Below, one piece after another: positions 16,328 through 25,341 of a stretch of DNA of 64,000 bases; position 1 is the first letter of the stretch; each line of letters starts with the position of its first letter. Made by a program: the position numbers and the translations under genes. This DNA comes from Candidatus Peregrinibacteria bacterium (GTDB lineage: Bacteria > Patescibacteriota > Gracilibacteria > UBA1369 > LOWO2-01-FULL-3): contig JABILX010000004.1 in the NCBI GenBank assembly GCA_018654255.1, positions 1 through 64,000 of the forward strand, in the 5' to 3' direction. The notes below the pieces were generated by a model, which worked only from the letters and a program-made list of their open reading frames with translations, had not been told where the DNA came from and ran no database searches.

Positions 16328-17221
16328 ATGAAAGGAAGAAATATAATTCCGGCTGCATTACTCTTAGCAAGTGCCATTTTGGCGCCAGCTACAGTAAACG
16401 CACAGGAAAAACCATCAAAAAAAGCAGAGCAAATAACCCTGTCTACAAGAGGAGAAATCGGCAAGGAATTATCAGGAGCAGAATCACCAGAAAAACTGCC
16501 AGAAATAATGTACATAACAGCAAAATCTACAAGAGTTAGAAAAGCACCAAAAACATCAGCCAAAGAAGTATTTAAGCTATTTGCAGGAATGGAAATTCAT
16601 CCAATTGAAATAAAAAAAGTAAATGAACAATCTTGGATGAAAATAAGCGTTCAAGGAGAAGATTATTGGATATTTGAAGATGATCTAGCCGAAGAGAAGG
16701 CCCCAGAGCCCAAAGAAAGGGTGAAAGGATACAAATTAGTAATTGATAAAGAAGACCGCACAATTACTCTGCTAAAAGCAGATAATGGAAGCTGGTCAGA
16801 AGAAAAAGTCTATCCAATGGGAATAGGTGGTAGTGGAGACACTTCTCCAAAACAGGTTGAAGGAGATGGACTTACTCCTACAGGTAAATACTACATTGCA
16901 AATATAAACCCAAGGAGTAATTTCGGGGAACATCCAGATACAGGAAACCCTATCCCATCGTTGCAAATCGGTTATCCAAACAGATTTGATGCATGGCGTG
17001 GACTACAAGACGGCATAATAGACACCAGACGATATAAAGAAATTGCACGAGCGATAGGTAAAAAAGGTCTACCCAGACAAAGGAGAGACCTAGGTACATA
17101 CATCATGATCCATGGTGGAGGAGCATCTGACTGGACGATAGGCTGCATTGCAGTAGATAACACCGACATGTTAGAGCTTTCAAGGTTAATAAAACTAGGT
17201 ACGCCGGTTGAGATAAAGTAG
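16328..17221 (+). CDS. Exported L,D-transpeptidase with SH3-like domain (YkuD family)
   Basis: 297 aa. Signal peptide MKGRNIIPAALLLASAILAPATVNA. Residues ~58-120 form a bacterial SH3-like domain (TAKSTRVRKAPKTSAKEV...SWMKISVQGEDYWIF). The YkuD catalytic domain starts near residue 137 (YKLVIDKEDRTITLL) and contains the active-site block IMIHGGGASDWTIGCIAV, with the nucleophilic Cys at about residue 273 and the His at ~263. Such enzymes make 3-3 peptidoglycan cross-links or attach proteins to peptidoglycan. It is first in a plus-strand cluster with a 1558-aa unknown and a putative protease, so a role in mounting those gene products on the wall is possible. Confidence 0.88.
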   Translation: MKGRNIIPAALLLASAILAPATVNAQEKPSKKAEQITLSTRGEIGKELSGAESPEKLPEIMYITAKSTRVRKAPKTSAKEVFKLFAGMEIHPIEIKKVNEQSWMKISVQGEDYWIFEDDLAEEKAPEPKERVKGYKLVIDKEDRTITLLKADNGSWSEEKVYPMGIGGSGDTSPKQVEGDGLTPTGKYYIANINPRSNFGEHPDTGNPIPSLQIGYPNRFDAWRGLQDGIIDTRRYKEIARAIGKKGLPRQRRDLGTYIMIHGGGASDWTIGCIAVDNTDMLELSRLIKLGTPVEIK

Positions 17222-17245
17222 AAAACATGGTATAATAAACATGTT
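17208..17245 (+). promoter_or_regulatory. Internal promoter with dyad operator after the L,D-transpeptidase
   Basis: TTGAGA (17208-17213), a 17-nt spacer, TATAAT (17231-17236); the -35 lies in the end of the ldt gene. The -10 is enclosed by the perfect dyad AACATG-N10-CATGTT (17224-17245), which looks like a repressor operator. It would drive the unknown genes from 17277 separately from the transpeptidase. Confidence 0.5.
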
Positions 17246-17276
17246 GAAAATACAAAAATAAATAACAAAAACAAAA

Positions 17277-17720
17277 ATGCCACCAAAAGAAAACTTTGAT
17301 CCATCAAGAGAAGAATCAGCCGAAAACCATGAAGGAGATGCCGAAAAAATCCTAAAAATCTCTGTTGACGGTCTTGTAGAGGATGGAGTAATAAACCAAG
17401 GTTATGCAAACGAGCTTTTACAAGCACCAGCCAAAGCAGCAATAGCTGAAATAATGTTTGGCTTATCAGAAAACCTAGGAATACTAGAAACACAAGCAGA
17501 AGATGAGGGAAGAGAAATAGATCAAGGAGAAAGAGCAAGATTGATCCGAGAAGCAACAGGGAGAGCGAGCGCACATCTCATAAGAGATACGCTTCTTGTT
17601 AAATTTCTAAGAGACGGAAAACTAAATGAGGAAGAAGCAAAACAATACGTGGAAATGGAAAACATAGCAGCGGCAGCAGAAAGATTGATGGCACTAGACA
17701 ACGAGGAAGAAAATTCATAA
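17277..17720 (+). CDS. Hypothetical protein
   Basis: 147 aa, acidic and helical, Ala/Glu-rich, with no signal peptide or membrane segment. No domain is recognised. The start lies ~35 nt after the internal promoter's expected transcription start. It is 4 nt upstream of the next gene and so belongs to the cluster running into the 1558-aa protein. Confidence 0.65.
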   Translation: MPPKENFDPSREESAENHEGDAEKILKISVDGLVEDGVINQGYANELLQAPAKAAIAEIMFGLSENLGILETQAEDEGREIDQGERARLIREATGRASAHLIRDTLLVKFLRDGKLNEEEAKQYVEMENIAAAAERLMALDNEEENS

Positions 17721-17724
17721 AAAA

Positions 17725-18354
17725 ATGACAAAAACACAAACAAAACCAAAAATCTTTACAGATGAAGATCTTCTGGAAATGATAAGAAAATCCTTTTTTC
17801 TTGAAAGGAAATTCAAGGAGCAGTACGAAGGAATGCTAACAAGAGGCATTTTTTCCGAGGAACAAAAAGAGCACCTCCACAAAATCCTGATCAAAGAAAA
17901 AGAAGGCCTCAAACGCATCCTCCAAAACCCAAAATTTGAAGAAATAAAAGAAAAAATATCCCCAATCTCAAAAGAAGAAATTTGGGGAGAATGCAAAAAA
18001 ACTCTAATTAAAAAAGTAAACGAGGAAGAAGTAACAGAAGAGGAGGTCAAAACCCTGATACCAGCAGTAAGACAAGTTATTAACAACTCAGAAAACTTAA
18101 GAGAAGCAATTACTTCAATATCAGATAGATACAAACCTTTAAAATCAGTAAAACAAAAATTCGAACTACAAGAAAACGCTAAATTAGAAGACGTAGTTCA
18201 ACGCTTCGTAGGTTTGATAATGGATGAAAAAGGTATTGAAGAATTCGAGCTAGTAAGAAAAGAGATGCAGAATGTTGAGACAGAAGAATACATAACAATA
18301 CTAATGGAAAAATATCCAGAGCTATTTAATAAAGCAGTAAATGGTACACAATAA
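17725..18354 (+). CDS. Hypothetical protein
   Basis: 209 aa, Lys/Glu-rich and helical (FTDEDLLEMIRKSFFLERKFKEQYEG at the start), cytoplasmic by appearance. No family is recognised. Its last 14 nt overlap the start of the 1558-aa gene, so translation of the two is probably coupled, and the small protein may be a partner or chaperone of the large one. That is inference from layout only. Confidence 0.65.
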   Translation: MTKTQTKPKIFTDEDLLEMIRKSFFLERKFKEQYEGMLTRGIFSEEQKEHLHKILIKEKEGLKRILQNPKFEEIKEKISPISKEEIWGECKKTLIKKVNEEEVTEEEVKTLIPAVRQVINNSENLREAITSISDRYKPLKSVKQKFELQENAKLEDVVQRFVGLIMDEKGIEEFELVRKEMQNVETEEYITILMEKYPELFNKAVNGTQ

Positions 18355-21300
18355 AAAAGTAGAAAGACAGAAAGGTGGACCAACTAAGTCACATTCAGTA
18401 GGTGATACTATTAACAAATTAAAACTTGTTGAATTTATTGAGGAATCAGAACTAGATTTTGACAATAGAAAAGAGGTTAAAAAAGCATTACGAAAACAAA
18501 CTAATCAAGCAGAAGAAGGGATTAAAATATTTGATGAAACTCAGGAGGGAATATTAATGCGGTACAGAGATCATGGCATTGAAAAGACAGGGGGGTATTT
18601 ACGAAGACTAAAAGCAAAAGTAGAAAGACTTGATACCGAAATTAAAAAGGACCAGTTGATAGAATTGTTCACTTCATTCCAAAACGAAGTGTTTCTGTTC
18701 AATGCAACATTGATTGACAAGGTACAAAAGTACGAAATACATCTAGTATTGGAAAAATATCCAAAAATTAAGAATGGCAATATAGCCAAGATAACAAAAG
18801 ATTACGTAACATTAACTGATGGTGAAAAAGTTGTATTTTCTGAAGAAGACAAAGAGAATCTTGAAAAAATTGATAGTGCAATATTTGATGTAAAAAGAGA
18901 ACAAAGATCAGGATTTGGAAATTATGATGCATTGATTGAAACGGATTCTAGGTTTGTTGAAGAAGAAATGAAACTTATGATTGAAGAGATAGAAAACGAA
19001 GGGGATTTGAAAAAAATTCTACATTTACTAGCAAAAAACATTAGAGAAATAGGATTGGATAACAATGATTTGGAAAAATTGGCAAAGATTGCAATACAAA
19101 GTAAATCCTATACAAAAACACTAATTGAAACAATTACACAATATGAAGAGTCAAATCCCATATTCAACATAATTTTAGCACTTGCCAAAAAAGCAAATCA
19201 AAAACGAGTTGAGGAAGCTATCAGAGAATTAGAATCGGGATTATCGATTAGCATTGAAGACCTAAAGCACCCTACTACCGGATATGGTAAAAATATAAAG
19301 TTTGCATTGAAAAAATTATCGGAAATTGGAGTAATAAGATTTCCAAAATCGAAAGATGAATTAAAAGCAGTATTAAATTCTAAATACAGTGTGATAATTA
19401 AAAATATCGGTTTGTATTTAACTCCTCAAAATAAGGGTATATTTACATCGATTTTTGAAGGATTTAACAAACAAGATTATGTTAAACCGGAGGTGCAAAA
19501 ATTTCTGTTAGCATACTTGAAATTGGTATTTCAACCTGACCTCGGTCCAGAAGTTGTTATTGATTACTACAAAAAAGGCAAGCTCGCTGAAATAACTGGA
19601 ATTATCTCTGGTAACAAAGAATTCCGACAAGTAAGCGATGAAATCTCTAGAATCAACTATGGTTTAATTGCAGAAAAACTGTCTGGCGAAGCAAAAGCAA
19701 ACTTCAAAAAACTCAACCAACAAGAAAAAGAAATATTATACGGAATTGCAAAAAACCAGCTTACTTCACATGAACACTTTGCAAGATTGTTAGGCGGAAG
19801 AACATTCCAAGATATACGTCAAAGCATCAAAGCAGCAAAAAAATTCCTTCCAGTATTTACAGAACAGGAAGCAGGAGAAAATGTAGCATCTTTATCTTTT
19901 AGGACGGTAGAGAAACTAGAAAAAAATAGAGTTAATCAGGACTACTTAAAACGAATTAAAGAAGAAAATATTAATATGAATGGAAACCCCGGAGTGATTA
20001 TTGATCTAATCTTATACAAACACAATTTAGAGCCGGACACACTTGATTTATTCATTGATGTAGTGAAAAAATTGACACAAAGAAGAGGCTATGGGTGTGC
20101 TTATCTTATTGGGAAACTAAGAAAAAACGAAAAAATTGGACCAAAGGATCTTGAGATCCATAAAAAAATAAATGTTATTGAGGATAGTAATGTGCTAAAT
20201 GCCATAGATAATTCGATAGCAAGAGAAGGAAGAAGCAAAACTGGGAATTTCGAAATGATCTCAGACGGAGGAATAGCATTCCTAAAAGAATTAAGCTTAC
20301 TGAAAGGCACAATAATTAAAGAAAAAATTACAAGATGGTACCTCCATGAGAGGGAAATCCCAGATGAGAAGAAAATGGAAGCCATAAAAAAAGTTGCAGG
20401 AATTGAAAATCCATTTATACAGAAACAATACCTTGATCTTGTGCTTTTTGGGAAAAAAGAGATCAACATTGATCTAACGAAACTAAATAAGATCAAAGCT
20501 TTTGAATACGGGATGATTAGGGGCTACAGGTCTTTAATAGAAAACATGTGCTTGGATAATAAATGTCTAACAGATCTAACAATAGATCATCTCGAAAAGA
20601 TCCAATCGCTTGATAGAGAATTGCAAGAGTTGACTTTTAAGAATTTCAAGAAAGGAAAAGAAGTAGATGAAAAGCAACTAACACTATTTAAGAAAATTTC
20701 TAAAATAAATGATAGACAATTAAGAAATATTATTCTGGGCAGAGTGCTGGACAAAAAGATTGGATTAAAAGAAGTTAATTATTGTTTATATGTGGCCAAT
20801 AGCATTCTAAAAAAACACAGTGGGAGAAAAAATGCAGCAGTATTAAAAATTCATATTCAAAGTTATCTAAGCAAGCCGGAAAATGAGAGAAGTGCAATTG
20901 AACTTGGACAAACTGAAATAAATTATCTTTCGAGAGCATTAGCAGATAAAAGAAAAAGCATATTTATAAGCATCAAATTAAAAGAAGCAAAATACAATAA
21001 TGATATTAAAAAGATAATGTTGGATTATCCAATTGAAAAATTAGAAATTGGAATGAAAAAGCTAGCCCAAATAGAATCTGACCTATATTTTGTTTCCAGA
21101 AAGATAGGTGATGTTCTTAGCAAATATGGAACATTAGAAGATCTAGAGAAAAAGAAGCTGCCAACAAAAGAAAAAGAAATAATAATTAAATGTTATAGGG
21201 AAATTCAAGAACTACTAGATGCAGTGGACGCGGAATTCCTGGAATTTGCAATTACAGATGGAGGGTTTCAACAGATAGCAGATGGCAGCGTGTATATACT

Positions 21301-23017
21301 AAATGCACTACACGACAAAAGTCCTGGAGCTAGAAAAGAAATTAGAGACGCCATGCCACCCATACTATTGATGGCAGGGGTAAAGAGAAATATGGGCAAT
21401 TACAGCGCTACTGATGAAAATACAGGAGCACTAAAAATGAATGGAGGAATGTTGCCATCAACTGTTCAGTATTCAATAGACTTATTGTTAAGCAGCCTAG
21501 AAAAGGATGATGGAACCATGATGACAATGGAAGAAGTTGCAAAAAAGTACAAACTTTCACATGAATTTATAATTCAATACATAACCTTAGCAATAAATTC
21601 CACGGGAGAAAGTGATATGTTCGAAAAATTGTTTACAGGTAATTCAAAAGAGTTTAATAAAAAGCTGATGGATGGTTTGATAATAAGTATTAGCGGAATA
21701 GATGATTTAATAACAGCAGAAGAATACTTTGAAGAGGAAATGTTCAGACAAAAAAATGAAATAACCAAAATCCTAGGTAATGGTCTTACAAAAATCATTG
21801 AACTCTCACGAAAAATACCAGAGATGCAGTATATTGTTGATCACATAGTAAAAGAAATTGAGAAAAAATATGATAACTTAGACAAGGTAAGCCGAGATGA
21901 GGTCAAAACAGTTTACAAAATACTACTACAGGCTGAAGACATGCTTCCAGAAAACCTAAAAGCTAAGTTAGCTAAAGATAAAGTTTTCCTAGCAATTAAA
22001 GAGGACGTAAAAGCTACAAAAACAATAAATTTCAATGTAGAGGACGTAGAAACAAAAGAAGAATTGGAAAAAACTAAATGGTATCAAGATCTACAAAAGG
22101 AGGAATGGTTCGTAAAGGCAAAAGCAGCAAGAAAAGGAAAACCATTGTTTTCACCAAGAGATTTCTTACGTGGAAACCCGAAAAAGTACAAACAACCAAT
22201 CATAACGAAAATATATGACGTTCAACACGGTGCTAATATCTCTATGAACGTAGCTAGATACACAGGTGATGAAAGATTCACAAGACATTACAGTAAATAC
22301 AAAGGAATGGGGTATCGCGTAAACTACATACATGGTGGTAATAGGAAAACGTATCCCGCAGAACTAGTTGTATTATCAAAAAGAACAAGAGATGGAAGGC
22401 TAATGATTAGAGTTGAACAATACAAGCAAGATAAGGACAAAAAGCCTGTCCCAGTCGATCTAACACAAGATTTGAAAAGTAGTTGTGTCCACAAGATAGA
22501 ATTAGCAGGACATGTTCAGAGTACCTACGGAGCTTTGGTAAGAAATACAGGTACAGAAGCAAATCCAGACATGACAAAATGGATAGCAGATAGAGGATGT
22601 GGTAATGCACACAAATCACATGGAGAAGGACGAAAAATGGGGCCTAAAGTTCAAATAGTTGCAACAAACATAAAAGGTGAAAACTACAAACAAAACGTAA
22701 TATTTGCAATTCAAGAACAAATATTAGCAGAAAACGCAGGAAGACAAATGACTCATGTAGAGTTGAAAGCAGAAACAGAAAAAAGACTTATTGCAAAAGG
22801 GTATGACAGAGGGAAAAAGAGTATTTTAGGATATTATAGAGGAATGCTAGTTTACGGAGACTCTAGAGCGGCACAAGCACAAAGAGCAGATGTGATCATT
22901 GATCAAATGCTATTTCAGTCAGGTCCAGAATTAGCACAAAAAACTGGAGGAGCTAGAGGTATGAGCATGACAGATGAAGACCTGGCTAGGATTAGAGAGC
23001 AGTTTGAAATCAACTGA
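18341..23017 (+). CDS. Giant hypothetical protein (1558 aa), helical body with a distinct C-terminal domain
   Basis: 1558 aa, Lys/Glu/Ile/Asn-rich. No signal peptide or clear membrane helix is seen. Residues 1-~1270 are almost continuous amphipathic helices that look like solenoid or coiled-coil material. From ~1285 the character changes to a compact domain with conserved-looking blocks: IYDVQHGANISMNVARYTGDERF, KIELAGHVQSTYGALVRNTG (His ~1389) and WIADRGCGNAHKSHGEGRK (Cys ~1418). A His/Cys pair in Gly-rich loops after beta strands could be a cysteine-protease-like site, but I cannot assign it. The gene follows an L,D-transpeptidase and two small unknowns and precedes a putative metalloprotease. 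No frameshift is evident. Confidence 0.8.
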   Translation: MVHNKKVERQKGGPTKSHSVGDTINKLKLVEFIEESELDFDNRKEVKKALRKQTNQAEEGIKIFDETQEGILMRYRDHGIEKTGGYLRRLKAKVERLDTEIKKDQLIELFTSFQNEVFLFNATLIDKVQKYEIHLVLEKYPKIKNGNIAKITKDYVTLTDGEKVVFSEEDKENLEKIDSAIFDVKREQRSGFGNYDALIETDSRFVEEEMKLMIEEIENEGDLKKILHLLAKNIREIGLDNNDLEKLAKIAIQSKSYTKTLIETITQYEESNPIFNIILALAKKANQKRVEEAIRELESGLSISIEDLKHPTTGYGKNIKFALKKLSEIGVIRFPKSKDELKAVLNSKYSVIIKNIGLYLTPQNKGIFTSIFEGFNKQDYVKPEVQKFLLAYLKLVFQPDLGPEVVIDYYKKGKLAEITGIISGNKEFRQVSDEISRINYGLIAEKLSGEAKANFKKLNQQEKEILYGIAKNQLTSHEHFARLLGGRTFQDIRQSIKAAKKFLPVFTEQEAGENVASLSFRTVEKLEKNRVNQDYLKRIKEENINMNGNPGVIIDLILYKHNLEPDTLDLFIDVVKKLTQRRGYGCAYLIGKLRKNEKIGPKDLEIHKKINVIEDSNVLNAIDNSIAREGRSKTGNFEMISDGGIAFLKELSLLKGTIIKEKITRWYLHEREIPDEKKMEAIKKVAGIENPFIQKQYLDLVLFGKKEINIDLTKLNKIKAFEYGMIRGYRSLIENMCLDNKCLTDLTIDHLEKIQSLDRELQELTFKNFKKGKEVDEKQLTLFKKISKINDRQLRNIILGRVLDKKIGLKEVNYCLYVANSILKKHSGRKNAAVLKIHIQSYLSKPENERSAIELGQTEINYLSRALADKRKSIFISIKLKEAKYNNDIKKIMLDYPIEKLEIGMKKLAQIESDLYFVSRKIGDVLSKYGTLEDLEKKKLPTKEKEIIIKCYREIQELLDAVDAEFLEFAITDGGFQQIADGSVYILNALHDKSPGARKEIRDAMPPILLMAGVKRNMGNYSATDENTGALKMNGGMLPSTVQYSIDLLLSSLEKDDGTMMTMEEVAKKYKLSHEFIIQYITLAINSTGESDMFEKLFTGNSKEFNKKLMDGLIISISGIDDLITAEEYFEEEMFRQKNEITKILGNGLTKIIELSRKIPEMQYIVDHIVKEIEKKYDNLDKVSRDEVKTVYKILLQAEDMLPENLKAKLAKDKVFLAIKEDVKATKTINFNVEDVETKEELEKTKWYQDLQKEEWFVKAKAARKGKPLFSPRDFLRGNPKKYKQPIITKIYDVQHGANISMNVARYTGDERFTRHYSKYKGMGYRVNYIHGGNRKTYPAELVVLSKRTRDGRLMIRVEQYKQDKDKKPVPVDLTQDLKSSCVHKIELAGHVQSTYGALVRNTGTEANPDMTKWIADRGCGNAHKSHGEGRKMGPKVQIVATNIKGENYKQNVIFAIQEQILAENAGRQMTHVELKAETEKRLIAKGYDRGKKSILGYYRGMLVYGDSRAAQAQRADVIIDQMLFQSGPELAQKTGGARGMSMTDEDLARIREQFEIN

Positions 23018-23059
23018 TTGTGAGAGGCGCATGTTGAAGTGTTCAAATCTCGAGATGGG

Positions 23060-23088
23060 TTGACAAAAGGGCAAAACAGGCGTAGAAT
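23060..23088 (+). promoter_or_regulatory. Promoter of the 23124 gene
   Basis: TTGACA (23060-23065), a 17-nt spacer, TAGAAT (23083-23088), 35 nt before the ATG. The last two genes of the cluster can therefore be transcribed apart from the giant gene. Confidence 0.6.
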
Positions 23089-23123
23089 CCATCCCTTATG
23101 CATTTTTCTTAAACACAATAAAA

Positions 23124-24263
23124 ATGTCCAAAAGGAAAAGTACGGAAAAAACAGCCGCAAGAGATGTATTAACTCGAGACGGAGGAAAGGAATCAAAAGA
23201 GTCAGAAGGAGCAAGGATTAGACTTCCAAGATTAAGTACACGTAACAAAATAATTGTACTTATTGGACTTGCGTTAGCGGTGGTTGGGACAGAATATTCA
23301 AAAGATGAAGGAAAAAAAGAGTCAAAAACAGTTTCAAGCGCACCAGCAAAACCAGTATCGACCCCAAGAGAATCACCAGAGAAAAAAGAGTCTTTTATCG
23401 TAGACGGAGTTGAAATCAAAACAAGCTCAGTTCCAGAAGCAGATTTTAGACAAGCATACGAAAGAGCCCAATCAATCACAGGAGGTTTGTACTGGGAACC
23501 AAAATCATTGAAGGTAGAATATGGCGATGTGTTCGATTCAAACATAAAAGGAGAAACAGGAGGAAGAGCAAGCTGGACCAGCGATAAACTAGATGAGATA
23601 ATCTCGAATCCAGATATGCTAACACACGAATTGGTACACTTCCTACTAGGGCCAGGCGCAAAAAATTGGCCACTTGCACTACAAGAATTATTTGCATCTA
23701 CAGCAGACGCAATGGAAGAGAATCGGCCAGAAGTTCCGTATCAGGAAATGAATCTGCCTTGGGTACAAATGCCAACAGATGAATCGCTTCACAATCCATC
23801 CCCACTTATAACTTTCAGATATCTTGCTTTGTCACAAGCAGGTGATAAATTCAAGGATAAATTGCCCGAAGTAGCAAGAGATGCAATGGGAAGAACAGAT
23901 ATAAATTTCAAAAACCTAGCAGAATTCTTGGCAAAATACGGGATAAATCATCACATCCTTAGCCCGGGTGAAACAGGAGAACAAGTTGCTTTCGTTAGAT
24001 TTAAAGGAGAAAACGGACCAAACGAATATCAAGATGGATACGTATATGTACGCTACAAACGAGTAAAAGGAGATTCTACGGAATACCCTTATGCAGGTCC
24101 ACATCAAGCAGTTTTCATTGCGGAAGATGGTAGGGAATTCCCACACAACGTAAGACCCATGCAGGGAGTAATATTTCTGCCTCCACCAAACAGAACCAAC
24201 AAATTTGTAAGAGCAATGGTGAACCACCCAGACGGGCAATTCCATGCACAATTGGATAATTAA
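23124..24263 (+). CDS. Membrane-anchored putative zinc metalloprotease (HELVH)
   Basis: 379 aa. A basic cytoplasmic N-terminus is followed by one membrane helix (residues ~42-55, KIIVLIGLALAVVG), then a Ser/Pro/Lys-rich spacer and an external domain. The zinc motif HELVH is at residues 168-172 (DMLTHELVHFLLGPG). ALQELFAS supplies a candidate third ligand, Glu188, in a context like the gluzincin pattern W-x-x-E-x-x-A. The remaining ~190 residues are beta-rich and unassigned. A role in processing surface proteins, such as products of this cluster, is inferred from position. Specific family membership is not established. Confidence 0.65.
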   Translation: MSKRKSTEKTAARDVLTRDGGKESKESEGARIRLPRLSTRNKIIVLIGLALAVVGTEYSKDEGKKESKTVSSAPAKPVSTPRESPEKKESFIVDGVEIKTSSVPEADFRQAYERAQSITGGLYWEPKSLKVEYGDVFDSNIKGETGGRASWTSDKLDEIISNPDMLTHELVHFLLGPGAKNWPLALQELFASTADAMEENRPEVPYQEMNLPWVQMPTDESLHNPSPLITFRYLALSQAGDKFKDKLPEVARDAMGRTDINFKNLAEFLAKYGINHHILSPGETGEQVAFVRFKGENGPNEYQDGYVYVRYKRVKGDSTEYPYAGPHQAVFIAEDGREFPHNVRPMQGVIFLPPPNRTNKFVRAMVNHPDGQFHAQLDN

Positions 24264-24286
24264 AAAAACAACATAACCACCCACCC

Positions 24287-24844
24287 ATGCAATCAGAGCA
24301 ACAATCATACCCAGACAGACATTCAATAGAAACAATACACGCATCAGCCGACACATTGGCACAAGGAGGCGAAAATGATCAAGCGATGGCAGATGAACTC
24401 AGAGAAGATCTCATAAGATTACAACTCACAAGACTCATGGGAGCAATCACTAGAAGAGTTAGAGCTCTACACTTCATGCCAGGAGCACCTAATGACCCAG
24501 TTGCAAGTCCTTTAACAGGTAGTTGGCCCGTTGAAAAAGAAGGGGAACTATCTAGAGTAACTTCAATTACCGATATTTTGATCAAAGATGACAGTCGCAC
24601 ATTGGAAGATGACGATATTCAAGGATGGCACGGAATCCCTCTACACACTACGAGAGAAATCACAGATGTTAAAACAGATGAATTGCTATGGTTAAACCCA
24701 AAAGTAACAGACGATATCCATACACGACTTTCAACAATGTCAGATGATGAGATCTGGGCACTAAGAAGAGAAATGTTCGGTTCTGCAGAAGATCATTTTC
24801 TCTCAGGTAGAGTAAGAAGAGAAAGAGGATTGCTGGAAGACTAA
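24287..24844 (+). CDS. Hypothetical protein
   Basis: 185 aa, acidic and soluble, with no signal peptide or recognised motif. It begins 23 nt after the putative metalloprotease and ends just before the tRNA-like remnant that marks the left edge of the genomic island, so it is the last gene of the 16.3-24.8 kb cluster. Confidence 0.6.
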   Translation: MQSEQQSYPDRHSIETIHASADTLAQGGENDQAMADELREDLIRLQLTRLMGAITRRVRALHFMPGAPNDPVASPLTGSWPVEKEGELSRVTSITDILIKDDSRTLEDDDIQGWHGIPLHTTREITDVKTDELLWLNPKVTDDIHTRLSTMSDDEIWALRREMFGSAEDHFLSGRVRRERGLLED

Positions 24845-24870
24845 AGAATCATATTAATCCCCAAAAACTC

Positions 24871-24885
24871 CTCTTTCGCAAAGAG
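24871..24885 (-). terminator. Hairpin with T run, minus strand, beside the tRNA-like remnant
   Basis: CTCTTT-CGC-AAAGAG hairpin. On the minus strand it is followed closely by GAGTTTTTGG. It lies 16 nt beyond the CCA end of the tRNA-like remnant, where the terminator of a minus-strand tRNA gene would be expected. Confidence 0.5.
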
Positions 24886-24900
24886 ATGGCGGAATCTTTA

Positions 24901-24942
24901 ATGGTGGGCCTGTTGGGTTAGATTTTGAACCAACCATCAGGG
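24901..24942 (-). repeat. Degenerate tRNA-Ile 3'-end copy (probable attachment-site remnant)
   Basis: ATGGTGGGCCTG at 24901-24912 repeats exactly the acceptor/CCA end of the tRNA at 34309-34320, and TTGAACCAAC also matches its T-arm. The sequence between has a small insertion, and no D-arm or anticodon arm follows, so this is not a working tRNA. It is best read as the displaced 3' end of the tRNA gene left when the 24.9-34.3 kb element integrated. Confidence 0.6.
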
Positions 24943-24944
24943 CA

Positions 24945-25181
24945 ATAGTATTATACCCTGTAAGACCAAGGTTTAGTAGGATTTTGCAAAAACAAGTTGT
25001 GGAGAAGGAGGCATTTAAAGCAGTTTCGAATTATAACCAAAAAGTCCTTTATTAACCTGAAAATGAGGGGGGTATGACAATCTAATATGATTAACCCGTG
25101 TGAGTTTGAACAAAGGGGTCTCGTGATAGAATTATGTTCTTATGCTATAATCCGGAACGAATAAACCATAAAAGATTAAAA
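24945..25181. other. Intergenic region inside the left edge of the island
   Basis: Noncoding. It holds CAGGG/CCCTG arms around an AT-rich centre (24938-24960), and a TATAAT at 25146-25151 about 30 nt before the small gene. No gene is seen. Part of it may be the element-side attachment arm. Confidence 0.4.
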
Positions 25182-25340
25182 ATGGCAGAAGAAGTAAAAG
25201 GGAATAGGAAAGATCTGGTAAAAGTAATAAAAGCTGTTTCAGGACCAAAACCACCACCAGCCAACGCAGCTGAAAACAAAAAAGGAATGAGAGACGCACA
25301 AGGCGACTTCGTAAGGTTCGACGAGAAGATAAGCGAGTGA
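25182..25340 (+). CDS. Small hypothetical protein
   Basis: 52 aa from the internal ATG at 25182 (MAEEVKGNRKDLVKVIKAVSG). The track's longer form begins upstream of or within the likely promoter (TATAAT at 25146-25151), so the internal start is preferred. It is basic in the first half with a PKPPPANAAE linker. There is no recognised motif. It ends 2 nt from the convergent nuclease gene. Confidence 0.4.
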   Translation: MAEEVKGNRKDLVKVIKAVSGPKPPPANAAENKKGMRDAQGDFVRFDEKISE

Positions 25341-25341
25341 G

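Noticed and set aside
24901-24990. A complete second tRNA gene
   Set aside because: Only the acceptor/CCA end and part of a T-arm match; no anticodon or D-arm can be folded in the following sequence.
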